DNA of 64,000 nucleotides, from contig PNMM01000001.1 in NCBI GenBank assembly GCA_013823625.1, forward strand, positions 186,001 through 250,000. The letters are read 5' to 3'. Below the pieces are notes generated by a model. The model was not told the origin of the DNA. It searched no databases and saw only the letters and a list, made by a program, of their open reading frames with translations. This stretch comes from Microbacterium sp. (lineage in GTDB: Bacteria > Actinomycetota > Actinomycetes > Actinomycetales > Microbacteriaceae). This document shows, piece after piece, positions 6,826-15,480 of this stretch (positions are counted from its first letter, which is position 1; each line of letters opens with the position of its first letter). Position numbers and translations under genes: made by a program.

Positions 6826-9687
6826 TTGGCTACGTTGCTCTACCGGCTGGGCCGGTATTCCTACTCGCGCGCGCGCCTCGTCATCGTCACGTGGCTTCTG
6901 CTGTTCGCCGCGGCGATCGGTGGTGGTGTAGCCCTCGGCGGCCAGACCGATGAGACCTTCAGCATTCCGGGCACCGAGTCACAAGTAGCGCTTGATCAAC
7001 TTGACGCACTCTTTCCGGCCGTTTCGGGCGCGAGCGCCCAGGCCGTGGTCGTGGCGCCTGAGGGCTCTGAGGTGACCGATGCGAGCATCCGTGACGAGAT
7101 TGACACTCTGGAGCGCGCCCTGACCACGGTCGACGGCGTCGACTCAGTGCTCGGGCCCTTTGACGAGTTCGCCGACGGCCAGGTGAGCGACGACGGCACG
7201 ATCGCGATCGTGCGGGTTCAGCTCGACAGTTCGTCGTCTGAGGTCACCGAGGCGACCATCGCCGAACTGCTCGCGACGGCCGAGACGGTGGATGTTCGCG
7301 TCGAGTTCGCCGGGCAGGTGTTTCAAGACACGACCGTGGGTCTGACCGTCACCGAGGTGCTCGGTGTGCTCTTCGCCGGCGCGGTGCTCGTCGTGACGTT
7401 CGGATCACTGCGGGCCGCGTGGATGCCGCTTGCCTCGGCACTCATCGGCGTGGGTATCGTCATGGGCGCGATTCTCGCGCTCGCGGCGTTCTTGCCGGTC
7501 TCGAGTTCTGCACCCCTGCTCGCCGTCATGATCGGCCTCGCGGTCGGTATTGACTATGCCCTCTTCATCGTGTCGCGACATCGAGGGCAACTGGCGCGCG
7601 GCATGGACCCGGCAGAGTCGGCAGCCGTCGCCGTGGGCACGGCCGGCAGCGCGGTTGTCTTCGCGGGCGCGACCGTCATCATCGCGCTGCTGGGTCTGCT
7701 CGTCGTGGGCGTGCCGTTCCTCTCGGTCATGGGTGTCGGCGCCGCTTTCGCCGTGCTCGTCGCGATCGCCGCGGCCGTTACCCTCTTGCCCGCCTTCCTC
7801 GGCATCGCGGGCGCCAAGCTCGCCCCGAAAGAAGGATCACGCGCGTGGAAGCGCGCTCACCCTGACTCGACAGCCGGCCCCACCATGGGCCGACGCTGGG
7901 TGCGCGGCGTCATGAAGCGCCCGGTGCTCACGAGCATCTCGGTGATTGCCGTTCTCGGCGTGCTCTCGATTCCGGCCTTCTCGCTCGACCTCAACTTGCC
8001 CGACGGCGGCAGTGAGCCCGCGGGCTCGACGCAGCGTGAGGCCTACGACCTCATCGCTGACGCGTTCGGCCCTGGCACTGCTGGGCCGCTGCTCGTGACC
8101 CTCGACATCACGCAGACGACCGACATTCTTGATGACCTCGCGGCTATTCGGGGCGAGCTTGAGCAGGTCGATGGGGTCGCGAGCGTGAGCCCGGGCATCC
8201 CGTCGCCGGGGCTCGAAACCGCGATCTTCCAGGTGGCACCCGAAACGGCGCCCGACGACCCCGCAACCAAGGTCGTCGTTGCCGACTTGCGTGCGGCAGG
8301 CGACGCCATCGAGGCCGAGTTCGGCACGCCTATGGCGGTCACGGGTGTCACGGCCGTGGGCATTGACATCTCGACGCGACTCACCGGCGCGCTCATTCCC
8401 TTCGGGCTCGTTGTGGTCGGCCTCTCGGTCATTTTGCTGATGGCCGTCTTCCGCTCGGTGCTCGTTCCGGTCAAGGCCGCCCTGGGCTTCTTGCTCTCGG
8501 TCGGTAGCGCCATGGGCATCACCGTCGCGGTCTTTCAATGGGGATGGGGCGCCGAGCTCTTGCATGCCGAGCCCGGCCCCATCTTGAGCTTCATGCCCAT
8601 CATTCTCATGGCCGTGCTCTTCGGGCTCGCGATGGACTACGAGGTCTTCTTGGTCTCGGGAATGCGCGAAGAGTTCGTGCGTACGGGTGATGCCCGCCAG
8701 GCGATCGACGACGGCTTTGCCAACGGTGCGCGCGTCGTCACGGCTGCGGCCCTCATTATGTTCTTTGTCTTCGCGGCCTTCGTGCCCGAGGGTGCCGGAC
8801 TCATCAAGCCCATCGCACTGAGCCTCGCCGTGGGCATTGCGATCGACGCGTTCCTCGTTCGCATGACACTGGGCCCCGCACTCATGACGCTCTTCGGCAA
8901 AGCCGCTTGGTGGTTCCCGCGCTCGCTCGACCGTGCGCTGCCTGACCTCGACGTCGAAGGCGAGAAGCTTCGTCACCACCGCGATCACCGCGCGTGGGCG
9001 GCGAGTCACGGCGACGCCGTCATCGTGGCCGACCACCTCGGCCTCACCGGCACCGACGTTGAGCTGTCGCTCAGCGCCGCACCGGGCTCGCGCGTCGACC
9101 TCGTCGGCGAGCCGGCTCACCGACGAATCGCCGGAGCCACCCTCGCGGGATACCTCCCGCCGGGCTCGGGTCTCGCGGTCGTCGCCGATGCCGTGCTGCC
9201 CTCGGAGTCGGGCCGCGCCTCGCGACGCGTCACTCTCGTCGACGTGAGCGGAGACCGGCTCGCGACGAGCATCACGATCGCGGCTCTCGTGAGCGAGCGC
9301 ATCGCGCTTGCGGCTGGGTACCCGCGCGGCTGGCGGCGCACGCGTCGCTGGATTGCCCGCCTTGCGGCGACCCTCGCGGCGGAGGGCATCGAGCCGCGCG
9401 GTGTCGCCGACCCCGAGACACCCGTTGCCAGCCTCGACGCACGTCGCCGCGCTCTCGTGCTCGCCGCCGTGGCCACGCTCGACGGCACCCCGGTGATCGT
9501 GCTCGACCACCGCGATGACTCGCTGAAGCCCGACGACATCGATCAACTCGATGCTGTCGTGCAGCGCCTCGCGCCTGTTCCCGTTGTGCGGGTGTGGGGC
9601 CGCGAACCCGGTAGCCCGGTCGCCGAGAATGCGACGACCGTGACGCTTGACTCTGCATCCGCTGTTGCTGAAAGGAGCGGCTCATGA
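6826..9687 (+). CDS. MMPL/RND family transporter fused to a degenerate ABC-ATPase-like domain
   Basis: A 953-residue protein starting at TTG, chosen because AAGGAG lies 7-8 nt upstream. Residues 1-700 are a standard MMPL transporter (YdfJ/ActII-3 type): two extracytoplasmic loops separated by 6+6 membrane helices, with AVGIDYALFIVSRHRGQL and GLAMDYEVFLVSGMREEF carrying the proton-relay-type Asp-Tyr motifs. Such proteins export lipids or drugs with proton motive force. The last 230 residues are unusual. They follow the ABC-ATPase plan, but the P-loop position reads GEPAHRR (761-767), the signature position reads SLDARRR (869-875) and the Walker B region reads VIVLDHRDD (about 890-898), so nucleotide hydrolysis is not expected. 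The stop overlaps the YhgE start by 4 nt. Confidence 0.9.
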   Translation: MATLLYRLGRYSYSRARLVIVTWLLLFAAAIGGGVALGGQTDETFSIPGTESQVALDQLDALFPAVSGASAQAVVVAPEGSEVTDASIRDEIDTLERALTTVDGVDSVLGPFDEFADGQVSDDGTIAIVRVQLDSSSSEVTEATIAELLATAETVDVRVEFAGQVFQDTTVGLTVTEVLGVLFAGAVLVVTFGSLRAAWMPLASALIGVGIVMGAILALAAFLPVSSSAPLLAVMIGLAVGIDYALFIVSRHRGQLARGMDPAESAAVAVGTAGSAVVFAGATVIIALLGLLVVGVPFLSVMGVGAAFAVLVAIAAAVTLLPAFLGIAGAKLAPKEGSRAWKRAHPDSTAGPTMGRRWVRGVMKRPVLTSISVIAVLGVLSIPAFSLDLNLPDGGSEPAGSTQREAYDLIADAFGPGTAGPLLVTLDITQTTDILDDLAAIRGELEQVDGVASVSPGIPSPGLETAIFQVAPETAPDDPATKVVVADLRAAGDAIEAEFGTPMAVTGVTAVGIDISTRLTGALIPFGLVVVGLSVILLMAVFRSVLVPVKAALGFLLSVGSAMGITVAVFQWGWGAELLHAEPGPILSFMPIILMAVLFGLAMDYEVFLVSGMREEFVRTGDARQAIDDGFANGARVVTAAALIMFFVFAAFVPEGAGLIKPIALSLAVGIAIDAFLVRMTLGPALMTLFGKAAWWFPRSLDRALPDLDVEGEKLRHHRDHRAWAASHGDAVIVADHLGLTGTDVELSLSAAPGSRVDLVGEPAHRRIAGATLAGYLPPGSGLAVVADAVLPSESGRASRRVTLVDVSGDRLATSITIAALVSERIALAAGYPRGWRRTRRWIARLAATLAAEGIEPRGVADPETPVASLDARRRALVLAAVATLDGTPVIVLDHRDDSLKPDDIDQLDAVVQRLAPVPVVRVWGREPGSPVAENATTVTLDSASAVAERSGS

Positions 9688-11549
9688 CCGCCGCCGAAGC
9701 TCCCCTCGTACCCACGCCGCTCGCGCATCGCGGGCGCTTGCGCCGCTGGCTGACGATGGCCGCCGCCGTCGCTGTTCCGCTCGCGCTCGTTGGCATCGCG
9801 CTGGCAGCCGTCGGCAACGACTCGTCGGCTCTCGAGCGCATTCCGGCCGCCGTCGTCAACAACGATGAGTTGCTCACGACGACCGACGCAGACGGCAACG
9901 ATCAGATCGTGTTCGCCGGTCGCCAGCTCGTCACCGAGCTCACGGGCGGCGACGACACGGGCTTCGACTGGAACGTCACGAACTCGGCCGAAGCGGCAGC
10001 CGCCCTCGAGCGCGGCGAGGTCTATGCCGTCTTGACGATTCCGAGCGACTTCTCGGCCTCGCTGCTCACGATCGGTTCGCCCGACCCCGTGCAAGCTCAA
10101 TTGCAGGTCGTGACGGATGACGCCCACAGCTACCTCGCGGGCTCAGTCGTGCAGGCCGTCGGTAGCGGTCTCGCCCAGCAGTTTGGGGCAGAGATCACGG
10201 CTCGATACCTCGATGGGTTGACGAGTGGACTCGGAGAGCTCGGGGCCGCGCTCGACACGGCGGCCGACGGCGCCACGCAACTCGGCGACGGGGCGAGTGC
10301 GCTCAGCGCGGGTCTCGTCGACTTGACCGCCGGGGCACGCGCATCGGCCGGGGGAGCCCGTGACCTCTCGAGCGGAGTCACCGATTACACCCTCGGCGTC
10401 AGCGGGCTGTCAAGCGGACTCGCGCAATTGCGTGCGGGCGCAACCCAGCTCGACCCCCTGCAGCAAGCGGCCGCCGGCATTCCCGGCAGCGCTGGCGCTC
10501 TCGCCGGTGACTTGTCGGCGCTCAGCGCCGCCGTGGCATCGTCAAACCTCAGCGCGGCCGACCAGCAGGCCTTTGCTGACGCGCTCGGTGCCGCTCAGGT
10601 GCTCGCGGGCACGGCCGGCACGGTCATCCCGCAGCTCAATGGTGGCCTTGATGGCATTCAGTCGGGCCTCGGGCAAAGCGCGGGCGGTGCGGCACAGCTC
10701 GCCGCGGGCGGTGCTGAATTGCGCAGCGGCACCTCAGAACTCGCGAGTGGGCTCGGTGCTCTCGCCGGCGGTACGAGCGACATCACCTCGGGTGCCGAGT
10801 CGCTCGCGAGTGGTGCTGACGAACTCGCCTCGGGCCTCTCATCAGGCGCGGGTCAGGTTCCCGAGGCGGGCGACAGCTCGGTCGCGAGCGAGCCCGTGGT
10901 CGTGGAGTCGACGCGCACGAACGCCGTCGACGGTGTGGGGTCGGTCATTGCCGAAACCCTCGTGCCTATCGGCCTGTGGATCGGCGCGCTTGCGACCTTC
11001 CTCGCTCTGCGTCCGGCGGCACGCGGTGTCATCGGTACGTCGGCGGCGGGCGGCATCATCGTGCGCCGCGCAATCGGTCGAGCGTCGTTGATTGCTCTTG
11101 CTCAGGCCGCCCTCGTGACGCTGCTCATGCACCTCGTGAGTGGAGTCGATTGGGCGCTGCTGCCGGCCACGCTCGGGCTCACGACCGTCATCGCACTCGC
11201 CTTCACCGCGTTTCACGCGGCGCTCACCCTGACGCTCGGTCGCGCCGGGCTCGTGGTCTCGCTCTTGCTCCTCGCGGTGCAAATTGTGGCGACGGGCGGC
11301 ATCATTCCGATTGCCGCGCTTGCCGACCCGTTCCCCGCGCTCAGCGCAGTGTTGCCGCTCACCTACGCCGTCGATGGCATGCAAGCGCTGCTCGCGGGCG
11401 GAGACCCCTCGCGCATCGTTGCGGCAGTCGCCGTCATGGGGCTCCTCGCGGCGGGCTCGCTCATCGTCGCACGCCTCGCCGCCGGTCGTGCGCGCCGACG
11501 GGATGCTCTCGCCGCCTTTGCTCCGACCCTCACGCAGGCCGCCGCCTGA
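9684..11549 (+). CDS. YhgE/Pip (ABC-2 related) membrane protein
   Basis: A 621-residue membrane protein whose ATG overlaps the MMPL stop (ATGA), implying translational coupling. One helix near residues 22-45 is followed by a long extracytoplasmic region. Its centre (about 180-400) is built of repeating Leu/Ala-x-x-Gly units (LSSGVTDYTLGVSGLSSGL and similar), as in YhgE/Pip and EsaA-type proteins. Five or six helices from about 430 form the ABC-2-like C-terminal domain. Relatives include the phage infection protein Pip and proteins usually encoded beside an ABC ATPase. Here the only ATPase-like sequence is the degenerate domain fused to the MMPL neighbour. The partnership is inferred from the operon. 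Confidence 0.88.
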   Translation: MTAAEAPLVPTPLAHRGRLRRWLTMAAAVAVPLALVGIALAAVGNDSSALERIPAAVVNNDELLTTTDADGNDQIVFAGRQLVTELTGGDDTGFDWNVTNSAEAAAALERGEVYAVLTIPSDFSASLLTIGSPDPVQAQLQVVTDDAHSYLAGSVVQAVGSGLAQQFGAEITARYLDGLTSGLGELGAALDTAADGATQLGDGASALSAGLVDLTAGARASAGGARDLSSGVTDYTLGVSGLSSGLAQLRAGATQLDPLQQAAAGIPGSAGALAGDLSALSAAVASSNLSAADQQAFADALGAAQVLAGTAGTVIPQLNGGLDGIQSGLGQSAGGAAQLAAGGAELRSGTSELASGLGALAGGTSDITSGAESLASGADELASGLSSGAGQVPEAGDSSVASEPVVVESTRTNAVDGVGSVIAETLVPIGLWIGALATFLALRPAARGVIGTSAAGGIIVRRAIGRASLIALAQAALVTLLMHLVSGVDWALLPATLGLTTVIALAFTAFHAALTLTLGRAGLVVSLLLLAVQIVATGGIIPIAALADPFPALSAVLPLTYAVDGMQALLAGGDPSRIVAAVAVMGLLAAGSLIVARLAAGRARRRDALAAFAPTLTQAAA

Positions 11550-11552
11550 CGC

Positions 11553-11626
11553 GCGGGATGCCCCGCGCCGGCATCCCGCCGCACACAGCAGCGCGGGCCG
11601 CGAGCATGTGCTCGCGACCCGCGCTG
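11553..11626. terminator. Tandem hairpins between convergent operons
   Basis: The first hairpin pairs GCGGGATGCC (11553-11562) with GGCATCCCGC (11570-11579). The second pairs CAGCGCGGG-c-CGCGAGCA (11589-11606) with TGCTCGCG-a-CCCGCGCTG (11609-11626). They separate the YhgE gene from the convergent permease and probably stop transcription from both sides, though U-runs are lacking. Confidence 0.75.
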
Positions 11627-11642
11627 GCTGAGTGAAGAAGTG

Positions 11643-13157
11643 TTACTCCTTGGTCAGCTCGTGGGTTCCGCCGCTCATGGCGTACTCCTCTTCAGGAGAC
11701 AGCACGAGATGCTTGCGGTAGTACACCGCGAAGCCCAGCAGCATGAGTGCGTAGACCACGATGATCGCAACGATTGCCGCTTGGAACGCCGGGTTCAACA
11801 GCAGACCGACGAACACCAGTGCGGCGATCGCGGCGGCGCTGTAGGCGCCGAACGTGCCCCACGGGCTCTTGTACGGGCGGTTGGCGTCGGGGAACTTGCG
11901 GCGCAAGATCAAGAACGACACCATCTGCAAGAAGTACGCGACGACCGCGCCCCACACAGCGATGTTAAGGATGATTGCACCGGCTACGACGCCAACGCCC
12001 TCGGGGTCGAGCTTCGACAGCAGGTCGAGCACGACGAGCGCGATGAAGCCGACGACGGCACCAACGGTCAACGCAACCCAGGGGGTCTGGCTCTTGCCCG
12101 TGAGCGAGAAGAACTTCGGGTAGTAGCCCGCGCGCGAGAGCGAGTACATGTTGCGTCCGTAGGCGAACATGATGCCGTGCAGTGAGGCCAACAGACCGAT
12201 GAGGGCGAAGATCGCGATGACGGCGGCCAGTTCAGGGCCAACGATGGCCGCGAAGCCTTCGACGAGCGGTTCGAGCGAGACACCCGTTGCTTCGGCCCCG
12301 AGTACACCCGTGTTGAGGAACAGCACGAGAAGACCGGTGACGATGAGCGTGCCACGCGCGATGACGCCCGCGCGCGGGATGTCGCGCTCGGGCGTGTGCG
12401 ACTCTTCGGCCGCGAGCGGAAGCGCCTCGATGCCGAGGAAGAACCACATCGCGAACGGCAGAGCGAACAGGATGGCGAACCAACCCTCGGGCAAGAAGAC
12501 CGACGAGCCCGCGACAGCGGCGTTCGGCACCATGTCCCACAGCTTGTCGAACGAGAACAGCCCCGAGGTCAGCGCCATCACCGAGAAGAGCAAGATGATC
12601 GCGATCGAGATGATCGACACCACAATGGCGAAGCGGAACGAGATGTGCGCACCCGCGGCGTTGAGGCCGACGAACGCGACATAGAGCACGATCCACCAGA
12701 TCCACATGAGGTTCGCTTCGGCGAGCGAGAAGTTCAGCAGACCCGCCGTGACGAAGTCGAGGTATGCCGCCGAGAAGAACACGACAACAGCCGTGGTCGC
12801 GACATATTCGATCGTCTCTGCGGCGCCCGTGACGAGTCCGCCCCAGGGGCCCATGGCCGACCGAGCGAACGAGTAGGCGCCACCGGTGTGCGGCATGGCT
12901 GCCGACATCTCACTGATTGAGAACGTGAGGCCGTAGTACATAACGACGAGCACGACAAAGGCGATCAGCATGCCGCCGAAGCCCGCAAAGTCAATGCCGA
13001 AGTTCCACCCCGAGAAGTCTCCCGAGATGACCGCGGCTACAGCGAGGCCCCAGAGGCCCCAGACTCCAGCCGAGCGGCGCAGCCCGCGCTTCTCGAAGTA
13101 CGACTGGTCGACACTGGTGTACGAGACACCGCCGGTCGCCTTGGTTGTTTCCGCCAT
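11643..13157 (-). CDS. eat: APC family permease, probable ethanolamine permease
   Basis: A 504-residue, twelve-helix amino acid/polyamine/organocation transporter. The N-terminal block LRRSAGVWGLWGLAVAAVISGDFSGWNFG closely resembles ethanolamine permeases (Eat/EutP), as do SEMSAAMPHTGGAYSFAR and ALPLAAEESHTPERDIPRA. The ATG at 13157 has an AGGAGG ribosome binding site. It is divergent from the glutamine-synthetase-like gene that begins the amine-utilisation operon, so import and first-step activation are probably co-regulated from the shared 189-bp region. The substrate could also be another small amine. Confidence 0.85.
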   Translation of the reverse strand: MAETTKATGGVSYTSVDQSYFEKRGLRRSAGVWGLWGLAVAAVISGDFSGWNFGIDFAGFGGMLIAFVVLVVMYYGLTFSISEMSAAMPHTGGAYSFARSAMGPWGGLVTGAAETIEYVATTAVVVFFSAAYLDFVTAGLLNFSLAEANLMWIWWIVLYVAFVGLNAAGAHISFRFAIVVSIISIAIILLFSVMALTSGLFSFDKLWDMVPNAAVAGSSVFLPEGWFAILFALPFAMWFFLGIEALPLAAEESHTPERDIPRAGVIARGTLIVTGLLVLFLNTGVLGAEATGVSLEPLVEGFAAIVGPELAAVIAIFALIGLLASLHGIMFAYGRNMYSLSRAGYYPKFFSLTGKSQTPWVALTVGAVVGFIALVVLDLLSKLDPEGVGVVAGAIILNIAVWGAVVAYFLQMVSFLILRRKFPDANRPYKSPWGTFGAYSAAAIAALVFVGLLLNPAFQAAIVAIIVVYALMLLGFAVYYRKHLVLSPEEEYAMSGGTHELTKE

Positions 13158-13346
13158 TCATTCCTCCTGGGGGTGGTGGGGATGGGTCGGCACGCGGGCG
13201 ACAACGCCACAATGCGCCTTGGCACACGAGCATGGCCGTAAAGGTGGGCGATGTCTACCATTGGAATCGAAAAATTCAGCCGTGTCCTCGGTCAGGGGTG
13301 GGGCGCTGTGGTACTAATGGTCGACACTTGCGCCAAGGGAGGCTCC
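13158..13346. promoter_or_regulatory. Divergent control region of the amine-utilisation locus
   Basis: This 189-bp region separates the permease from the glnA-like gene. It holds the ribosome binding sites of both (AGGAGG and GGGAGG) and a widely spaced inverted pair, ACCATT at 13257-13262 and AATGGT at 13316-13321. It is the natural target for the GntR-type regulator at 17648, but no operator can be assigned with confidence. I see no recognisable gene here. Confidence 0.4.
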
Positions 13347-14726
13347 ATGTCTGCAGCACCGACGACGGTTCGCTCGGGAAATCTCACGATCGCTGAGCTC
13401 GAAAGCCTCATCGACGCGGGGGAGGTTGACACCGTTATCGTCGCTTTCGCCGACATGCAGGGTCGCCTCGTCGGCAAGCGCGTTTCAGCGCGACTGTTCC
13501 GTGAAGAGGTGGCGTCGCACGGCGCCGAGTGCTGCAACTACCTGCTTGCGGTCGACGTTGAGATGAACACCGTCGAGGGCTACGCGCTGTCGTCGTGGCA
13601 GACCGGCTATGGCGACATGGTCATGCAGCCCGACATGGGCACGCTGCGGCGCATTCCGTGGCTGCCCGCCACGGCTCTCGTTATCGCCGACCTCAAGCGC
13701 ATGGACGGCGGGCCCGTGGCCCCCAACCCGCGCCAGATTCTGCAAAACCAGATCGATCGCCTCGCCGAACACGGCCTCGTGCCCTACGTGGGCACCGAAC
13801 TCGAGTTCATCGTTTTCGACGAGACCTACCGCCAGGCCTGGGCCAAGGGCTACGACAACCTCACGCCCGCGAGCGACTACAACATCGACTACGCCTTGCT
13901 CGCCTCGAGCCGCATGGAGCCGCTGCTGCGCGATATTCGCAACGGTATGGATGGCGCCGGCATGTACTGCGAGGGCGTCAAGGGCGAGTGCAACTTCGGC
14001 CAGCAAGAGATCGCCTTCCGTTACGCGCACGCTCTCGCGACGTGTGACAACCACGTGATCTACAAGAACGGCGCGAAAGAGATCGCCGACGCTCACGGCA
14101 AGGCCCTGACCTTCATGGCCAAGTTCAATGAGCGCGAAGGCAACAGCTGCCACATCCACTTGAGCGTGCGCGGCACCGATGGCTCAGCCGTCATGGCGGG
14201 CGATGGCGCTCACGGCTTCTCTCCGCTCATGGAGCACTGGCTCGCGGGCCAGCTCGCAGCCATGCGCGAGCTCAGCCTCTTCTTCGCGCCCACCATCAAC
14301 TCGTACAAGCGTTACGTGCCCGGCAGCTTTGCGCCCACGGGCATCGCGTGGGGCTTCGACAACCGCACGTGCGCTTTGCGCGTGGTCGGCAGCGGTCACA
14401 GCTTGCGCATCGAGAACCGCGTGCCGGGTGGCGACGTCAACCCCTACCTCGCAACGGCCGCCATCATCGCCGCGGGCCTCTACGGCATCGAGAACAAGCT
14501 CACGCTGCCCGAGATCTTCACGGGCAACGCCTACGCGGCCGATCTGCCGCGCGTGCCCTCGACTCTGCGCGACGCGGCCGAGCTGTTCTCTGGCTCCGAA
14601 CTCGCGCGCGCCGCGTTCGGTGACGAGGTCATGGCGCACTACCTCAACATGGCGGCCGTCGAGCTGTCGGCCTTTGACGCGGCGATTACCGACTGGGAGC
14701 GCATCCGTGGCTTCGAACGGTTCTGA
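13347..14726 (+). CDS. Glutamine-synthetase-like gamma-glutamyl-amine ligase (GlnA4-type)
   Basis: A 459-residue member of the GS superfamily. The ATG at 13347 has AAGGGAGG 6 nt upstream; a further 32 in-frame codons before it have no such support. The N-terminal beta-grasp domain contains ADMQGRLVGKRVSARLF. Catalytic-domain motifs are YVGTELEFIVF, YCEGVKGECNFGQQEI, KFNEREGNSCHIHLS and RIENRVPGGDVNPYLA. This subgroup (Streptomyces GlnA4-like, with IYKNGAKEIA) is known to attach glutamate to ethanolamine, and relatives glutamylate polyamines. With an ethanolamine-type permease and a gamma-glutamyl hydrolase on either side, gamma-glutamylethanolamide formation is the best inference; it is unlikely to be the housekeeping glutamine synthetase. 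Confidence 0.87.
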   Translation: MSAAPTTVRSGNLTIAELESLIDAGEVDTVIVAFADMQGRLVGKRVSARLFREEVASHGAECCNYLLAVDVEMNTVEGYALSSWQTGYGDMVMQPDMGTLRRIPWLPATALVIADLKRMDGGPVAPNPRQILQNQIDRLAEHGLVPYVGTELEFIVFDETYRQAWAKGYDNLTPASDYNIDYALLASSRMEPLLRDIRNGMDGAGMYCEGVKGECNFGQQEIAFRYAHALATCDNHVIYKNGAKEIADAHGKALTFMAKFNEREGNSCHIHLSVRGTDGSAVMAGDGAHGFSPLMEHWLAGQLAAMRELSLFFAPTINSYKRYVPGSFAPTGIAWGFDNRTCALRVVGSGHSLRIENRVPGGDVNPYLATAAIIAAGLYGIENKLTLPEIFTGNAYAADLPRVPSTLRDAAELFSGSELARAAFGDEVMAHYLNMAAVELSAFDAAITDWERIRGFERF

Positions 14727-15480
14727 GTCGGGCGCGGTCGTTGGCCGTCGCCCCGTCATCGGGCTGACGACCTATCTCGAGCAGACGCAGTGCGGGGTGT
14801 GGGATGTTCCCGCGGCGTTCTTGCCGAAGGTCTACTTCGAGGCGGTCTCGCGTGCGGGCGGCATCGCGGTGCTCGTGCCGCCGCAGCCCCTCGATGAAGC
14901 AGGGGCCGACGCCGTGCTCGATGGGCTCGATGGGCTCATTCTCACGGGCGGTAAAGACGTTGATTCACGGCGCTACGGTCAAGAACCGCACCCCACGAAC
15001 GATGCGCCGCGGCTCGATCGCGACGCGATCGAAGACGTGCTGCTCGCGCGAGCGATCGCGCGCGACATTCCCTTTCTCGGCATCTGCCGTGGCCTGCAAG
15101 TGCTCAACACGGCACTCGGGGGCAGCCTCATTCAGCACGTGCCCGACGCGATCGGTTCGACCCGCTACAACGCGGGCGGCGGGGTCTTCACCGCCAACCC
15201 GGCGATCATCGAGCCGGGCACCAAGACCGCCGAGCTGCTCGGTGACCGGGTGACGGTGCAGAGCTACCACCACCAGGCGATCGATGAGGTCGCGCCTGGC
15301 CTCACCGTGAGTGCCCGAGGCGACGACGGCATCATCCAGGCCGTTGACGTCGATGCGATGACGTTCGGTGTCGCGGTGCAGTGGCACCCCGAAGAGTCAG
15401 CGGCCGAAGACGCACGCCTGTTTGCGGGCCTCGTCGAGGCCGCGATGCAGTACCAAGAGAACCGGAAGGCCCGCGCATGA
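14707..15480 (+). CDS. Class I glutamine amidotransferase-like gamma-glutamyl hydrolase (PuuD-like)
   Basis: A 258-residue, well-conserved hydrolase that should cleave the gamma-glutamyl amide at the end of the pathway, releasing glutamate. The nucleophile Cys127 is in GICRGLQVLN and the catalytic His227 is in QWHPEES, with the usual acidic partner two residues later. I take the GTG at 14707, which overlaps the ligase gene by 20 nt and is preceded by GGGAG at 14695-14699. The reading frame stays open further upstream, but only inside the ligase gene. Gene overlap suggests tight translational coupling. Confidence 0.86.
   Translation: MASNGSESGAVVGRRPVIGLTTYLEQTQCGVWDVPAAFLPKVYFEAVSRAGGIAVLVPPQPLDEAGADAVLDGLDGLILTGGKDVDSRRYGQEPHPTNDAPRLDRDAIEDVLLARAIARDIPFLGICRGLQVLNTALGGSLIQHVPDAIGSTRYNAGGGVFTANPAIIEPGTKTAELLGDRVTVQSYHHQAIDEVAPGLTVSARGDDGIIQAVDVDAMTFGVAVQWHPEESAAEDARLFAGLVEAAMQYQENRKARA

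Noticed and set aside
7837-9546. 569-codon minus-strand frame opposite the MMPL gene
   Set aside because: Composition is dominated by Arg, His, Asp and Glu, as expected for an antisense frame, and the plus-strand protein is clearly homologous to MMPL transporters.
9684-11549. YhgE protein as part of a type VII secretion locus
   Set aside because: YhgE/Pip proteins are related to EsaA, but no EssC-type ATPase or WXG100 genes are in the window.
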